A stretch of 64,000 nucleotides of DNA from Marinilabiliaceae bacterium UBA5488 (lineage in GTDB: Bacteria; Bacteroidota; Bacteroidia; Bacteroidales; Marinilabiliaceae): the NCBI GenBank assembly GCA_002427105.1, contig DIPM01000027.1, forward strand, positions 33,313 through 97,312, given 5' to 3'. Shown in pieces: positions 17,925-27,100 of this stretch; the first letter of the stretch is position 1, and each line of letters opens with the position of its first letter. Both the position numbers and the translations under genes were made by a program. The notes below the pieces were generated by a model. That model was given only the letters and a program-made list of their open reading frames with translations, made no database searches and was not told the DNA's origin.

Positions 17925-17953
17925 TTTGACCCCTGTTTTTTAGGGGGGTCAAA
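17925..17953 (+). terminator. Hairpin between gltD and glnN
   Basis: TTTGACCCC (17925-17933) pairs perfectly with GGGGTCAAA (17945-17953) around an 11-nt loop. It is followed by A-rich, not T-rich, sequence, so it may be a weak terminator, an attenuator or an RNA-processing site that adjusts glnN against gltBD. Confidence 0.45.
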
Positions 17954-18052
17954 TAAAAAAAATTCATAATATATTATTTTTAACACAAAATATTAATGGT
18001 GTTTTCTCAATTTATCAGATATTTGCCTTGATAACTTTCAAATACAACAGCT

Positions 18053-20245
18053 ATGGCAACATTAAGATTTTTTGCTCTAAAGGAGTTACTTGGCCGAAAG
18101 CCACTCTACATTGATGACCTTGGAAAGTTAACATCTGATTATTTCGGGAAGTATGTTTTTGATAAGGCTAAGATGAAAAAGTACTTATCACGAGAAGCAT
18201 ACAGCCACGTTATGGATGCAATTGATAAAGGTACGCGTGTTGATCGTAAGATGGCAGACCAGATTGCACTTGGCATGAAGGCCTGGGCTATCGAAAACAA
18301 AGCCACTCACTATACTCACTGGTTTCATCCTCTGACTGATGCCACGGCAGAAAAACATGATGCCTTTATAGAGCTTGATAATGCGGGCGGTGTGGTAGAA
18401 TCCCTAAACGGGAAATTACTGGTTCAGCAAGAGCCTGATGCTTCAAGTTTCCCCTCAGGCGGCATCCGTAACACCTTTGAAGCTCGCGGTTACACTGCAT
18501 GGGATGTTTCATCTCCGGCCTTTATCGTGGGTACTACCCTATGTATTCCTACAATATTTGTTTCCTATACCGGTGAGGCACTTGATTATAAAACTCCTTT
18601 GCTTAAGGCCTTGGCCGCAGTGGATAAAGCGGCTGTTGATGTGTGTCAGTTTTTCGATAAGAATGTGACCAAGGTCAACAGCAATTTAGGATGGGAGCAG
18701 GAGTACTTCCTGGTGGATGAAGCGCTTTATATGGCACGTCCTGATTTGATGCTTACCCAGAGAACTCTTATGGGGCATTCGTCAAGTAAGGATCAGCAGT
18801 TGGAAGACCACTATTTTAGCTCTATCCCCGAAAGGGTGATTGCCTATATGGAAGAATTCGAACGGGAGGCCTATTTGCTCGGTATCCCCGTGAAAACTCG
18901 TCATAATGAGGTGGCTCCCAATCAGTTTGAGATAGCTCCAATTTACGAAGAGGCTAATCTTGCCAATGATCACAATCAGCTGCTTATGGATGTTATGAAG
19001 CGTATCGCACGTAAGCATCATTTTGCTGTTTTGTTTCACGAGAAGCCTTATAAAGGAATTAACGGTTCGGGCAAGCACAACAACTGGTCGCTTAGCACGG
19101 ATACCGGAGTTAACCTGCTATCGCCGGGCAAGAATCCCCGCACCAACATGCAGTTTTTGACCTTCCTGCTCAATGTTATGAAAGCCGTACAGGAGCATCA
19201 GGATCTGCTTTTGGCCAGTATTTTGACGGCAAGCAATACTCATCGTTTGGGGGCAAATGAAGCTCCACCCTCGATTATTTCCATCTTCCTTGGGCATGAG
19301 CTTAGTCGTGTGCTCAATGAGTTGGAGGAATCTGTGCCTGATAAGAAGATGACTCCCGACCAGAAGACTTCAATTAAGCTTGATATTGGCAAAATTCCTG
19401 AAATTTTGTTAGACAACACCGACCGTAACCGTACTTCGCCCTTTGCCTTTACCGGAAATCGCTTTGAGTACCGGGCAGTGGGCTCATCGGCTAACTGTGC
19501 TTCAGCGCTTATAGTGCTCAATACAATTGTTGCCGAACAGCTTAAATGCTTCAAAAAAGAGGTTGACGTAATGGTTGACAAAGGTGTTAAAAAGGATGAG
19601 GCCATACTTCAGATATTGAAAAAGTACATTAAGGAAACCAAGGCAATTCGTTTTGATGGCAACGGCTATAGTCAGGAGTGGGTTGAAGAAGCTGCGCGCC
19701 GAGGTCTCCTCAATATCTCTAACGTTCCCGAAGCTCTTAAAGCTTATCTTACAGAAAAGTCGATTAAGGTATTTGCCGGAAGCGATGTTTTTAGCGTCAA
19801 GGAACTGGAGGCCCGCGTTGAGGTAGAGCTTGAAAAGTTTACTAAAAAGATCCAGATAGAATCTCGCGTTCTTGGTGATTTATCGGTTAATCATATTATC
19901 CCGACCGGGGTTAGTTATATGAATACATTGATTACTAACGTGCAAGGTTTGAAGGATGTCTTTGGTGACGGGCCCGATTTTAGAGAGCTGGTTGGCGACC
20001 GCCTGGAGCTGATTAAGAAGATTTCAAATCATATCCATAGTATTAAAACCAAGACAACTGCTATGGTTAATGAGCGGAAAATTGCCAACAAAGAAGACGA
20101 TCTTCACAAAAAGGCTGATTTGTATAATATCAATGTACGCCCTTATTTGGAGGATGTTCGCTATCATATTGACAAATTGGAGCTTATCGTTGACAATGAG
20201 ATATGGCCGCTTCCAAAATACCGGGAGCTACTCTTTGCAAGGTAG
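18053..20245 (+). CDS. glnN: Glutamine synthetase type III
   Basis: 730 residues, the length of GSIII enzymes first described in Bacteroides and clearly larger than GSI (about 470). The N-terminal GSIII extension starts MATLRFFALKELLGRKPLY; the catalytic core includes WFHPLT, GWEQEYFLVD (metal-binding glutamates), TRHNEVAPNQFEIAPIYEE, the NGSGKHNNWS nucleotide loop, and NRTSPFAFTGNRFEYRAVGS. It condenses ammonium and glutamate into glutamine at the cost of ATP. Its placement directly after gltBD gives all three GS-GOGAT subunits in one direction. The start is the ATG at 18053; a 137-bp spacer with a hairpin separates it from gltD, so it may have its own promoter, although no full consensus was found. 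Confidence 0.97.
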   Translation: MATLRFFALKELLGRKPLYIDDLGKLTSDYFGKYVFDKAKMKKYLSREAYSHVMDAIDKGTRVDRKMADQIALGMKAWAIENKATHYTHWFHPLTDATAEKHDAFIELDNAGGVVESLNGKLLVQQEPDASSFPSGGIRNTFEARGYTAWDVSSPAFIVGTTLCIPTIFVSYTGEALDYKTPLLKALAAVDKAAVDVCQFFDKNVTKVNSNLGWEQEYFLVDEALYMARPDLMLTQRTLMGHSSSKDQQLEDHYFSSIPERVIAYMEEFEREAYLLGIPVKTRHNEVAPNQFEIAPIYEEANLANDHNQLLMDVMKRIARKHHFAVLFHEKPYKGINGSGKHNNWSLSTDTGVNLLSPGKNPRTNMQFLTFLLNVMKAVQEHQDLLLASILTASNTHRLGANEAPPSIISIFLGHELSRVLNELEESVPDKKMTPDQKTSIKLDIGKIPEILLDNTDRNRTSPFAFTGNRFEYRAVGSSANCASALIVLNTIVAEQLKCFKKEVDVMVDKGVKKDEAILQILKKYIKETKAIRFDGNGYSQEWVEEAARRGLLNISNVPEALKAYLTEKSIKVFAGSDVFSVKELEARVEVELEKFTKKIQIESRVLGDLSVNHIIPTGVSYMNTLITNVQGLKDVFGDGPDFRELVGDRLELIKKISNHIHSIKTKTTAMVNERKIANKEDDLHKKADLYNINVRPYLEDVRYHIDKLELIVDNEIWPLPKYRELLFAR

Positions 20246-20253
20246 GGCGAGGG

Positions 20254-20295
20254 AGGTCAGAGTTTTAAGTTTAAAGTTTTAAGTTCAGAGTTTGT
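20254..20295. repeat. Heptad-phased repeat, six units
   Basis: Six consecutive 7-mers start with AG: AGGTCAG, AGTTTTA, AGTTTAA, AGTTTTA, AGTTCAG, AGTTTGT. It lies 8 bases after the glnN stop and is in the same 7-bp style as 278-298, 24004-24161 and 41844-42011. Confidence 0.6.
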
Positions 20296-20361
20296 CTTTT
20301 GTCTTTTCATTATAAAGGTTGACAAGATTATACAAGATTCAATTGTCTTTTTGTCGGCAAA

Positions 20362-20386
20362 AAAACCGATTTCGTCGGTTTTAATT
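20362..20386. terminator. Intrinsic terminator after glnN
   Basis: AAAACCGA (20362-20369) pairs with TCGGTTTT (20375-20382), loop TTTCG, followed by further T/A-rich bases. A short U-tailed stem of classic type. Confidence 0.7.
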
Positions 20387-20453
20387 TATACATGTATTAT
20401 AATTATTACTTTTATTGCAATGTTTAATCTATTTTTTAATTAATACTATTGCA

Positions 20454-20912
20454 ATGAAAAGAGTGTTATTAGTTATGTTGGCAGTTGCTTTTTCTGCTGT
20501 TTCTTTTAGTCAGAACATTTCCGGGAATTGGAAAATGAACGAATCAAAAAGCCAATTGAATGAACAGTTCAGCTTCTCTCCAAAAGCGATAAAGATTACT
20601 CAGGACGGTAATTCTCTCGTTTTGGTTAAAACAAATGAGTTTCAAGGTCAATCAATGGAGGCGACTGAAAAGTACACCCTGGATGGAAAGGATTGTTCAA
20701 ATCCCGGTTTCATGGATACTGTGAAGAAGTCTACAGTAAATGTTTCTGCTGATAAAAAAACAGTTAAAATTGTTAGCAAGGTGGTTATGGATAATGGGGA
20801 TATAAATATTGAAGAAATTTTTTCTATTGAAGGAGGTAATTTGGTTTTTGTAAGCAAATCTTCATCTTCTTTTGGTGAATCGACTGAAACTGTCGTTTAT
20901 GACAAACTTTGA
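20454..20912 (+). CDS. Small secreted lipocalin-like protein of unknown function
   Basis: 152 residues from the ATG at 20454; an upstream in-frame ATG at 20415 would place 13 odd residues in front of a clear signal peptide (MKRVLLVMLAVAFSAVSFSQ) and is rejected. The mature part begins NISGNWKMNESKSQL and continues as alternating strands (AIKITQDGNSLVLVK, YTLDGKDC, TVKIVSKVV, EEIFSIEGGNLVFVSKSSS). A GxW near the N-terminus followed by roughly eight strands suggests a lipocalin-like barrel of the kind common in Bacteroidota exported proteins. No catalytic residues are recognisable. It is monocistronic, with a strong terminator at 20999-21030. A periplasmic location is inferred. Confidence 0.7.
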   Translation: MKRVLLVMLAVAFSAVSFSQNISGNWKMNESKSQLNEQFSFSPKAIKITQDGNSLVLVKTNEFQGQSMEATEKYTLDGKDCSNPGFMDTVKKSTVNVSADKKTVKIVSKVVMDNGDINIEEIFSIEGGNLVFVSKSSSSFGESTETVVYDKL

Positions 20913-20998
20913 TTTTCTCTATGAAGGTTGCCAAAAGGTGAGAATAACTGTTTAAGAGGCCTTCTAAGGCTATCTTTTACGATGCAACCCGATATAAT

Positions 20999-21030
20999 AA
21001 AAAGTCTTCCTGTTTTGGAGGACTTTTTGT
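20999..21030 (+). terminator. Intrinsic terminator after the lipocalin-like gene
   Basis: AAAAGTCTTCC (21000-21010) pairs with GGAGGACTTTT (21017-21027), one G-T pair, loop TGTTTT, followed by TTGTTT. Confidence 0.8.
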
Positions 21031-21219
21031 TTCTCGTAGGTCTGATTTCCATTCTTTCAGTAACAGTATTGATTTTTGATTTTGTTGATAACTTTCCAGA
21101 ATTTGGAAAAATGTAATTAAAATATTTTGCTAATCGTTAAGAAATGTTGTGTAACTGTTGTGTTCCCTGCATTTTGAGATAGTGTGATATTTCCATTAAC
21201 GGGACATTAATTATTTATT

Positions 21220-21264
21220 AAAATCTCAATGGTTTTCTTTTTGGAAAACTTTTGAGATTTTTTG
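21220..21264 (+). terminator. Second strong hairpin with U tract, possible nrdJ attenuator
   Basis: AAAATCTCAA (21220-21229) pairs with TTGAGATTTT (21252-21261), and the inner GTTTTC pairs with GAAAAC, giving about 16 bp with a small internal loop, followed by TTT. No gene ends immediately upstream because the previous transcript is already stopped at 21030, so this hairpin may regulate entry into nrdJ. Confidence 0.6.
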
Positions 21265-21347
21265 ATTTGTTATAGGGTTGAAAAATAAAGGTTTAAGCTT
21301 TTGAAGCGGACAACTTCTGATAATTGTTCATAAGTTTTGTTGTTCAT

Positions 21348-21400
21348 AATATTTTCTTGAGCTAACTTGCAAAGGCAATTTTGACTAAAAAGAAAATATT
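21348..21400 (+). promoter_or_regulatory. Stem-loop in the nrdJ leader
   Basis: AATATTTTCTT (21348-21358) is exactly complementary to AAGAAAATATT (21390-21400), an 11-bp AT stem with a 31-nt loop, ending 41 bases before the start codon. It could be an operator-like inverted repeat or a leader RNA structure. No B12-box sequence typical of cobalamin riboswitches was found. Confidence 0.4.
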
Positions 21401-21441
21401 AACCTTCATCTTAACAGAAGATTAAAAATTCAAGAACAATC

Positions 21442-24000
21442 ATGGAAGTAACAGTAATGCAAAAACAAACGGAGAAGGCCAGCGAGAACCTTTACACTAA
21501 TGATGAGGCTTTTCAGGCGGCTTTGAAATATTTTAAAGGTGACGAGCTTGCCGCTCGTGTGTGGGTCAATAAGTACGCGCTGAAAGATTCGGACGGCAAT
21601 TTGTATGAACTGACTCCGGATGATATGCATTGTCGTTTGGCACGTGAAATTGTGCGAATCGAGGAGAATTATCCTAATCCTATGAAGCTTGAGGAAGTTT
21701 ATGAATTATTTCGCAACTTCACTTACATCATTCCTCAGGGAGGCCCGATGTCGGGCATCGGCAATAATTTTCAGGTAGCCTCTTTGTCTAATTGCTTTGT
21801 TATTGGCAATGATGGAAATTCTGACTCGTATGGCGGCATTATGAAAATTGATCAGGAGCAGGTACAACTGATGAAGCGTCGCGGTGGTGTAGGTCACGAT
21901 TTATCTCATATTCGTCCCAAGGGCTCTCCGGTTAAGAACTCTGCTTTAACTTCCACTGGCATTGTTCCTTTTATGGAGCGTTACTCCAACTCAACGCGTG
22001 AGGTTGCTCAAGACGGTCGTCGTGGAGCCTTGATGTTGAGCGTTTCGATCAAGCATCCTGACTCAGAGAAATTTATAGATGCCAAGATGGAGCAGGGCAA
22101 GGTTACCGGAGCCAATGTTTCGGTTAAGATTGACGATGACTTTATGCGCGCTGTTACCGAAGAGCGCCCATATATGCAGCAATACCCTGTAGAGTCTAAA
22201 AATCCGAAGTACAGCAAAGAAATTGATGCCCTGGAGTTGTGGAACAAGATAGTACACAACGCGTGGAAGTCGGCCGAGCCGGGTATTCTTTTCTGGGACA
22301 CCATCACACGTGAGTCGGTGCCCGATTGCTATGCTGACTTGGGTTATAAAACGGTTAGTACCAATCCTTGCGGTGAGATTCCACTTTGTCCCTATGATAG
22401 TTGCCGTCTTATCGCGGTAAATTTATATTCGTACGTTGAGCATCCTTTTACTCGTGACGCCAGGTTTAATTTCGAGCGTTTCCGCAAGCATGTTGGAGCA
22501 GCTCAGCGCATAATGGACGATATTATCGATTTGGAACTAGAGAAGATAGATGCCATTATCAAGAAGATTGATATGGATCCTGAAAGCCTGGATATAAAGC
22601 GAGTGGAGCGTGAGTTGTGGATGAATATTCGCCGTAAGGCAACAGAAGGTCGCCGTACCGGCGTAGGCATTACCGGTGAGGGTGATATGCTGGCAGCTTT
22701 GAACCTGCGCTATGGCAGCGATAATGCTACTGATTTTTCTGTAGAAGTTCATAAGAGCCTTGCTTTGGCAGCCTATTCTGCTTCTGTTGATTTAGCGGCC
22801 GAGCGCGGAGCTTTTCCTATTTACAGTACCGAGCGCGAAAGAAACAATCCTTTTATTAAACGTATCAAAGACGCGGACGCGGATTTGTACGAGCGTATGA
22901 GTCGCTACGGACGTCGCAACATTGCCCTGCTTACTATTGCCCCGACAGGTACAACTTCGCTGATGACTCAAACCACCAGTGGAATCGAACCTGTTTTTAT
23001 GCCGGTGTATAAGCGCCGCCGTAAGGTTAATCCCAACGATCCTCAGGTACGTGTCGATTTTGTGGATGAGGTTGGTGACAGCTGGGAAGAGTATATTGTT
23101 TTTCATCATAAGTTTATTACCTGGATGGAGGCCAAGGGGCATGATACTTCTAAGAATTACAGCAGTGAAGAGCTTGACGAACTAGTGCAGCAATCGCCCT
23201 ATTACAAGGCAACGAGCAATGATGTCGATTGGCTGAGTAAAGTCCGCATGCAGGGCAAGGTGCAAAAATGGGTAGATCATAGCATAAGCGTGACTATTAA
23301 CCTGCCAAATGAGGTTAATGAAGAGCTCGTGGGACAGTTGTACGTTGAGGCCTGGAAGAGTGGATGCAAAGGGGTAACAGTATATCGTGACGGTTCGCGT
23401 GCCGGAGTATTGCTGGCCAATTCCGACAAGAAAAAAGACGAGCCTTCCCGCTTTTCTGCCAAGCGTCCTCAAACGCTGGAGGCCGACGTTGTCCGTTTCC
23501 AGAATAATAAAGAAAAATGGATTGCCTTTGTAGGCTTGCAGGATGGTCGTCCTTATGAGATATTTACTGGTTTGGCTGACGATGAAGAGGGCATAATGGT
23601 GCCTAAGAGCGTTCAAAAGGGTAGTATTATTAAAAACTATGAAGAGGACGGGAGCTCGCGCTATGACTTCCAGTTTGTCAACAAACGTGGTTACAAGACC
23701 ACCATAGAGGGGCTTTCATATAAATTCAATAAGGAGTATTGGAATTATGCCAAACTGATTTCCGGGGTTTTACGTAATGGTATGCCTATTGATGACGTTA
23801 TTAACCTGGTGAGTGGTTTGCAGCTTGACAATGAGAATATCAATAACTGGAAAAATGGTGTTGAGCGGGCACTCAAGAAGTATATTCCAAACGGCACTAA
23901 GGCCAAGAAAGGACATTGCGAAAGTTGCAATTCAGATAATTTGACCTATCAGGAAGGCTGTTTGATTTGTCAGGATTGCGGCAGCTCAAAGTGCGGATGA
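21442..24000 (+). CDS. nrdJ: Adenosylcobalamin-dependent (class II) ribonucleotide reductase
   Basis: 852 residues. The ten-stranded barrel starts after about residue 60 and shows GGPMSGIGNNFQ, SLSNCFVIGN, GRRGALMLSVSIKHPD, then NPCGEIPL with active-site Cys310 (the thiyl-radical cysteine in this block), and APTGTTSLMTQTTSGIEP. The C-terminus carries a zinc-ribbon-like tail, CESCNSD...CLICQDCGSSKCG, whose last cysteines probably re-reduce the active site. The enzyme makes deoxynucleotides in or without oxygen using B12 to generate the radical. A nearby in-frame ATG (21457) is an alternative start. It is monocistronic, with an unusual leader. Dependence on cobalamin implies uptake or synthesis elsewhere in the genome. 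Confidence 0.95.
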   Translation: MEVTVMQKQTEKASENLYTNDEAFQAALKYFKGDELAARVWVNKYALKDSDGNLYELTPDDMHCRLAREIVRIEENYPNPMKLEEVYELFRNFTYIIPQGGPMSGIGNNFQVASLSNCFVIGNDGNSDSYGGIMKIDQEQVQLMKRRGGVGHDLSHIRPKGSPVKNSALTSTGIVPFMERYSNSTREVAQDGRRGALMLSVSIKHPDSEKFIDAKMEQGKVTGANVSVKIDDDFMRAVTEERPYMQQYPVESKNPKYSKEIDALELWNKIVHNAWKSAEPGILFWDTITRESVPDCYADLGYKTVSTNPCGEIPLCPYDSCRLIAVNLYSYVEHPFTRDARFNFERFRKHVGAAQRIMDDIIDLELEKIDAIIKKIDMDPESLDIKRVERELWMNIRRKATEGRRTGVGITGEGDMLAALNLRYGSDNATDFSVEVHKSLALAAYSASVDLAAERGAFPIYSTERERNNPFIKRIKDADADLYERMSRYGRRNIALLTIAPTGTTSLMTQTTSGIEPVFMPVYKRRRKVNPNDPQVRVDFVDEVGDSWEEYIVFHHKFITWMEAKGHDTSKNYSSEELDELVQQSPYYKATSNDVDWLSKVRMQGKVQKWVDHSISVTINLPNEVNEELVGQLYVEAWKSGCKGVTVYRDGSRAGVLLANSDKKKDEPSRFSAKRPQTLEADVVRFQNNKEKWIAFVGLQDGRPYEIFTGLADDEEGIMVPKSVQKGSIIKNYEEDGSSRYDFQFVNKRGYKTTIEGLSYKFNKEYWNYAKLISGVLRNGMPIDDVINLVSGLQLDNENINNWKNGVERALKKYIPNGTKAKKGHCESCNSDNLTYQEGCLICQDCGSSKCG

Positions 24001-24003
24001 CGC

Positions 24004-24161
24004 AGTGAGTAGTTATCAATGAGCGTTCATAAGTCAGCAGTTTGGGGTTTCGGGTTTAAATCAACCACTCGAAACTCTAAATGCTGAAGACCTAAACATG
24101 GGAAGTAACTATACGGCGAAGCCCTCAACTCATAACTTATACCTTCCAACTAATAATTCTG
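24004..24161. repeat. Heptad-phased spacer sequence
   Basis: The whole spacer between nrdJ and the convergent CotH gene can be cut into 7-mers that keep phase: AGTGAGT, AGTTATC, AATGAGC, GTTCATA, AGTCAGC, AGTTTGG and so on, switching to the complementary style (ACTCGAA, ACTCTAA ... AACTCAT, AACTTAT) towards the right end. Units are degenerate but phase is kept for more than 150 bp. Confidence 0.5.
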
Positions 24162-27100
24162 TTATTTCACTACAATCTTCTGTCGTTTAATTTCATTATT
24201 TGTAACAAGTTCGAGGATATATATCCCACTAAGGTCTGAAACATTTATCTTGTGGGAGTGACCAAGAGCGGGTTGACTAATAATTGTTTGACCACTGATA
24301 TTGTATAATACTACTTTAACCAGAGGCTGCGAGGATGCAATATTAATAATTTCGTGGGCAGGAAGCGGGAATATATTAAAGATTGCCGACGTTTTCGGTT
24401 CATCAAGGCTCGTACTCAACCGATATCCTTCAACAGCAAGGTTGTCTATCTGGTTGTTTCCTGACATGCGTGAAGCCGCAGTTCCGGCAAACTCTATTTT
24501 CACGCAGAACTCTTCGCTATCATTGGCGTCAGAGATTTTTGAAAAATCAAGTTCAATAAGCTGAAATACTTCGCTTATTAGTATGTTCTCTCTAAACAGC
24601 GTCCAGTCGGATTCTGCAGTGCTGCGATACCATATATTCTGTTGTTGGGCACCACTGCTTGTTCGTGTCACAGCATAGCTTAGCTTAATATCTTCAAAAT
24701 CGGAAGTGGGAATTTGGAGTTCAAGATGGCGAGTGTCAGATGGATTCCTGACACGCAGTGCTCGCGCGGCCTCTACTTCATCTTTCAGATTAATCTCGGA
24801 GCCGTCGTTTACCCTATCCATATAGCCATCACCGGTGCCAGGATAGGAAATGCTCACCTGTGCTTCCGACAGGCTATAATCGGCTTGAAAAGGAGACAAG
24901 TTTCCTTCGGGTAAATTATTAAAGTGCCAGTAATGGATCAACTGATATTCAGCCGCATTAAAATAAGCACTTACATCGGTATTGCCCGTAAGAACTACTT
25001 CAATTGATTTTTCGTAGCGCTTCAGACCATTGACTATCCAATGCGAAAAGCGATAACCTGGCTCATCGTCGGCTGCTAAACTAAGTGGTACGGTATTAAA
25101 ATAGCTTCCCGACCATGGGAATGGGCTTTCCGAATTACTGAGGCCTGCCATTTCACCGTTGATGGTTAATGAGTTTATCTTAACCACACCTCCTCCACCG
25201 AACTTGTTTACTGTAAGGGTTGAGATTGTTGATAAACCGAACTGACTTCCGGTATGATTCATGACATAAGCCGGGCGTTGATCAGCAAAATTTTTAATTG
25301 AATTTCCGGTGTCTGTTCCGCTTCCCCACCGCATATAGTGTTCATTGCGCGAAGATGCCAAGCGGACATTATATTCATCTACTTTTTTATTTATGTAATC
25401 AGGTTTAAAACAGCTGTTTAGCTGATCAGCAACAATGTTAATAAACTTGTTTTTAAAATCGGTATTAAGTAATAGCCGCTGAAATATAATGGAAGAGGGA
25501 TCATTTGCTTCGTCAATTACTCTTTTGAGTCCGTTATAAAATTGGTTTTCTCCCCATATATTCATGCCAAAATCGGTGTCGTAAAGCATCCAGCGCCAGC
25601 GGCCATCGTGTCCTGTTTGGGCATCCGGAGAATAAACCCCGTTGCGATAGCGCCATAAAGTCATATTATTTTGTGGCCAATCGGTGTTATAAAAATATAT
25701 CTGCACAGCATAGTAATGAGCTAGATTATCCACATCGACACGTTCGGCTATCCACTGATAGTGGGAGCTTATAGCTATATTATTGTTTTGGGCATAGTTT
25801 GCAATTTCCCAAAACCGGTTACGATCTTCAGGCAGGCCTTCATCAACATTACCCCAGGCATCAAGTATCGCTACATCATCGGATGATAGGTTGTAGTGGC
25901 TTGCAAGATAATGCTGATCATATCGCTCTCGCATATTGATTATGCCCCAATACTCCCCGTTAATAAAGTGTATTACAGGGTTATACGCCATTGTTGAAAG
26001 AGGCAGGTCTTTTGCAAGGTCTTGCATCAGAGCATCCCGATAGAGAGTAAGGTTGAAGTCATTGCCTGAATTACGCAGGATCAAACGTCTGAATTCGCTA
26101 ACTGTTCGTGTGGCATCACCTCGAGCAGGGAGTTCGCCAAAGAAGGGATAGGTAAAGGTGTTGCCTGTGCCGTATTCGTTACGTGCATATAGGCGAAGAG
26201 ATTTACGTGGAAATGCCCTGCTCCATCCTCCATGCACCCTTATTCCTATATCATGTTTGTAAACAGGGTCTCCATTCTTGGGGAAATATTCAAAATGTGC
26301 CGGCTTTTCCCAGGCTTTTCCCCGCTGATTGTAGTTGGCAGGTCTTCCATCGTCCCATGTTGCACCGGTATTAGCCGCAGCCCACTCATCGAAATACTTT
26401 CCTGCTACATAAATACCACTTTCATAATCGAAAAAATTATCTTCGTTGGTCGATATAGAAACTACAGGCAAATCATAGCGGGCATTTCCCCGGGGACTTA
26501 TAAAGTATGAATGAGTTTCGGTATGTAGCGTAAGTGCATCGGCTTTTATTGCCTTGGCTCTTACTACTGTGCCTTTGTAGATATTAGCACCCGGCAGGGG
26601 AGGAGAATTTGCATAGGTGGTATTTATTCCGGCAATTTTATATGGCTCAGCCGATCTGTCGCTTATTTGTAAGGGCTCAGTATAAAGGTGTGTTTTTTTG
26701 TGCCCTTCAAGCATAGTGCTGCCCGGATAGTTGTTTTTGTATTGATATGTGCTTCCTTCAATGTTTTCAGGCTTGGGTTCAGAACCGTCTAGCGTATAGT
26801 AGATCGTAGTTTCCGGATCGCTTGAGCTAAGACTTAATTCAAAGGCCTCGGTATAAAACCCACCAGGCTGTGAAAAGCTTATGTTACCCTCTAAAATTTC
26901 GCTAAAGCCCGGGGTGGTATTGGGAAGACCCGGAGTTGGTCTGCTAAAAAAGGAAAAGTCCGTTTCGCCTTCTTTTATTCCATAGGATATATCGCTTTCC
27001 AAAGCTATTGGATCGATTCTATGAATAGTTGTGCCCTGAGGATTCGTAAGAAGTATGGGTTCTCCGCCTGCAGATATGGCAAAGGAGGTGTGCAGCTGAC

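Larger units (their letters stand above)
20913..21441 (+). other. 529-bp spacer with two terminators and a structured nrdJ leader
   Basis: No credible gene. A 62-codon frame at 20928-21116 runs straight through a strong terminator and is dismissed. From left to right: terminator 20999-21030, about 190 bases without assigned function, a second terminator-like hairpin 21220-21264, and a stem-loop 21348-21400 just before nrdJ. The 190-base piece between two terminators could encode a small RNA or be the proximal part of a long attenuated leader. Confidence 0.5.

Noticed and set aside
20928..21116. 62-codon frame with a hydrophobic stretch
   Set aside because: It runs through the strong terminator at 20999-21030; the hydrophobic residues come from its T-rich arm and tail.
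21265..21441. Cobalamin riboswitch before the B12-dependent nrdJ
   Set aside because: Looked for because of the enzyme's cofactor; no B12-box-like sequence is present, only AT-rich hairpins.
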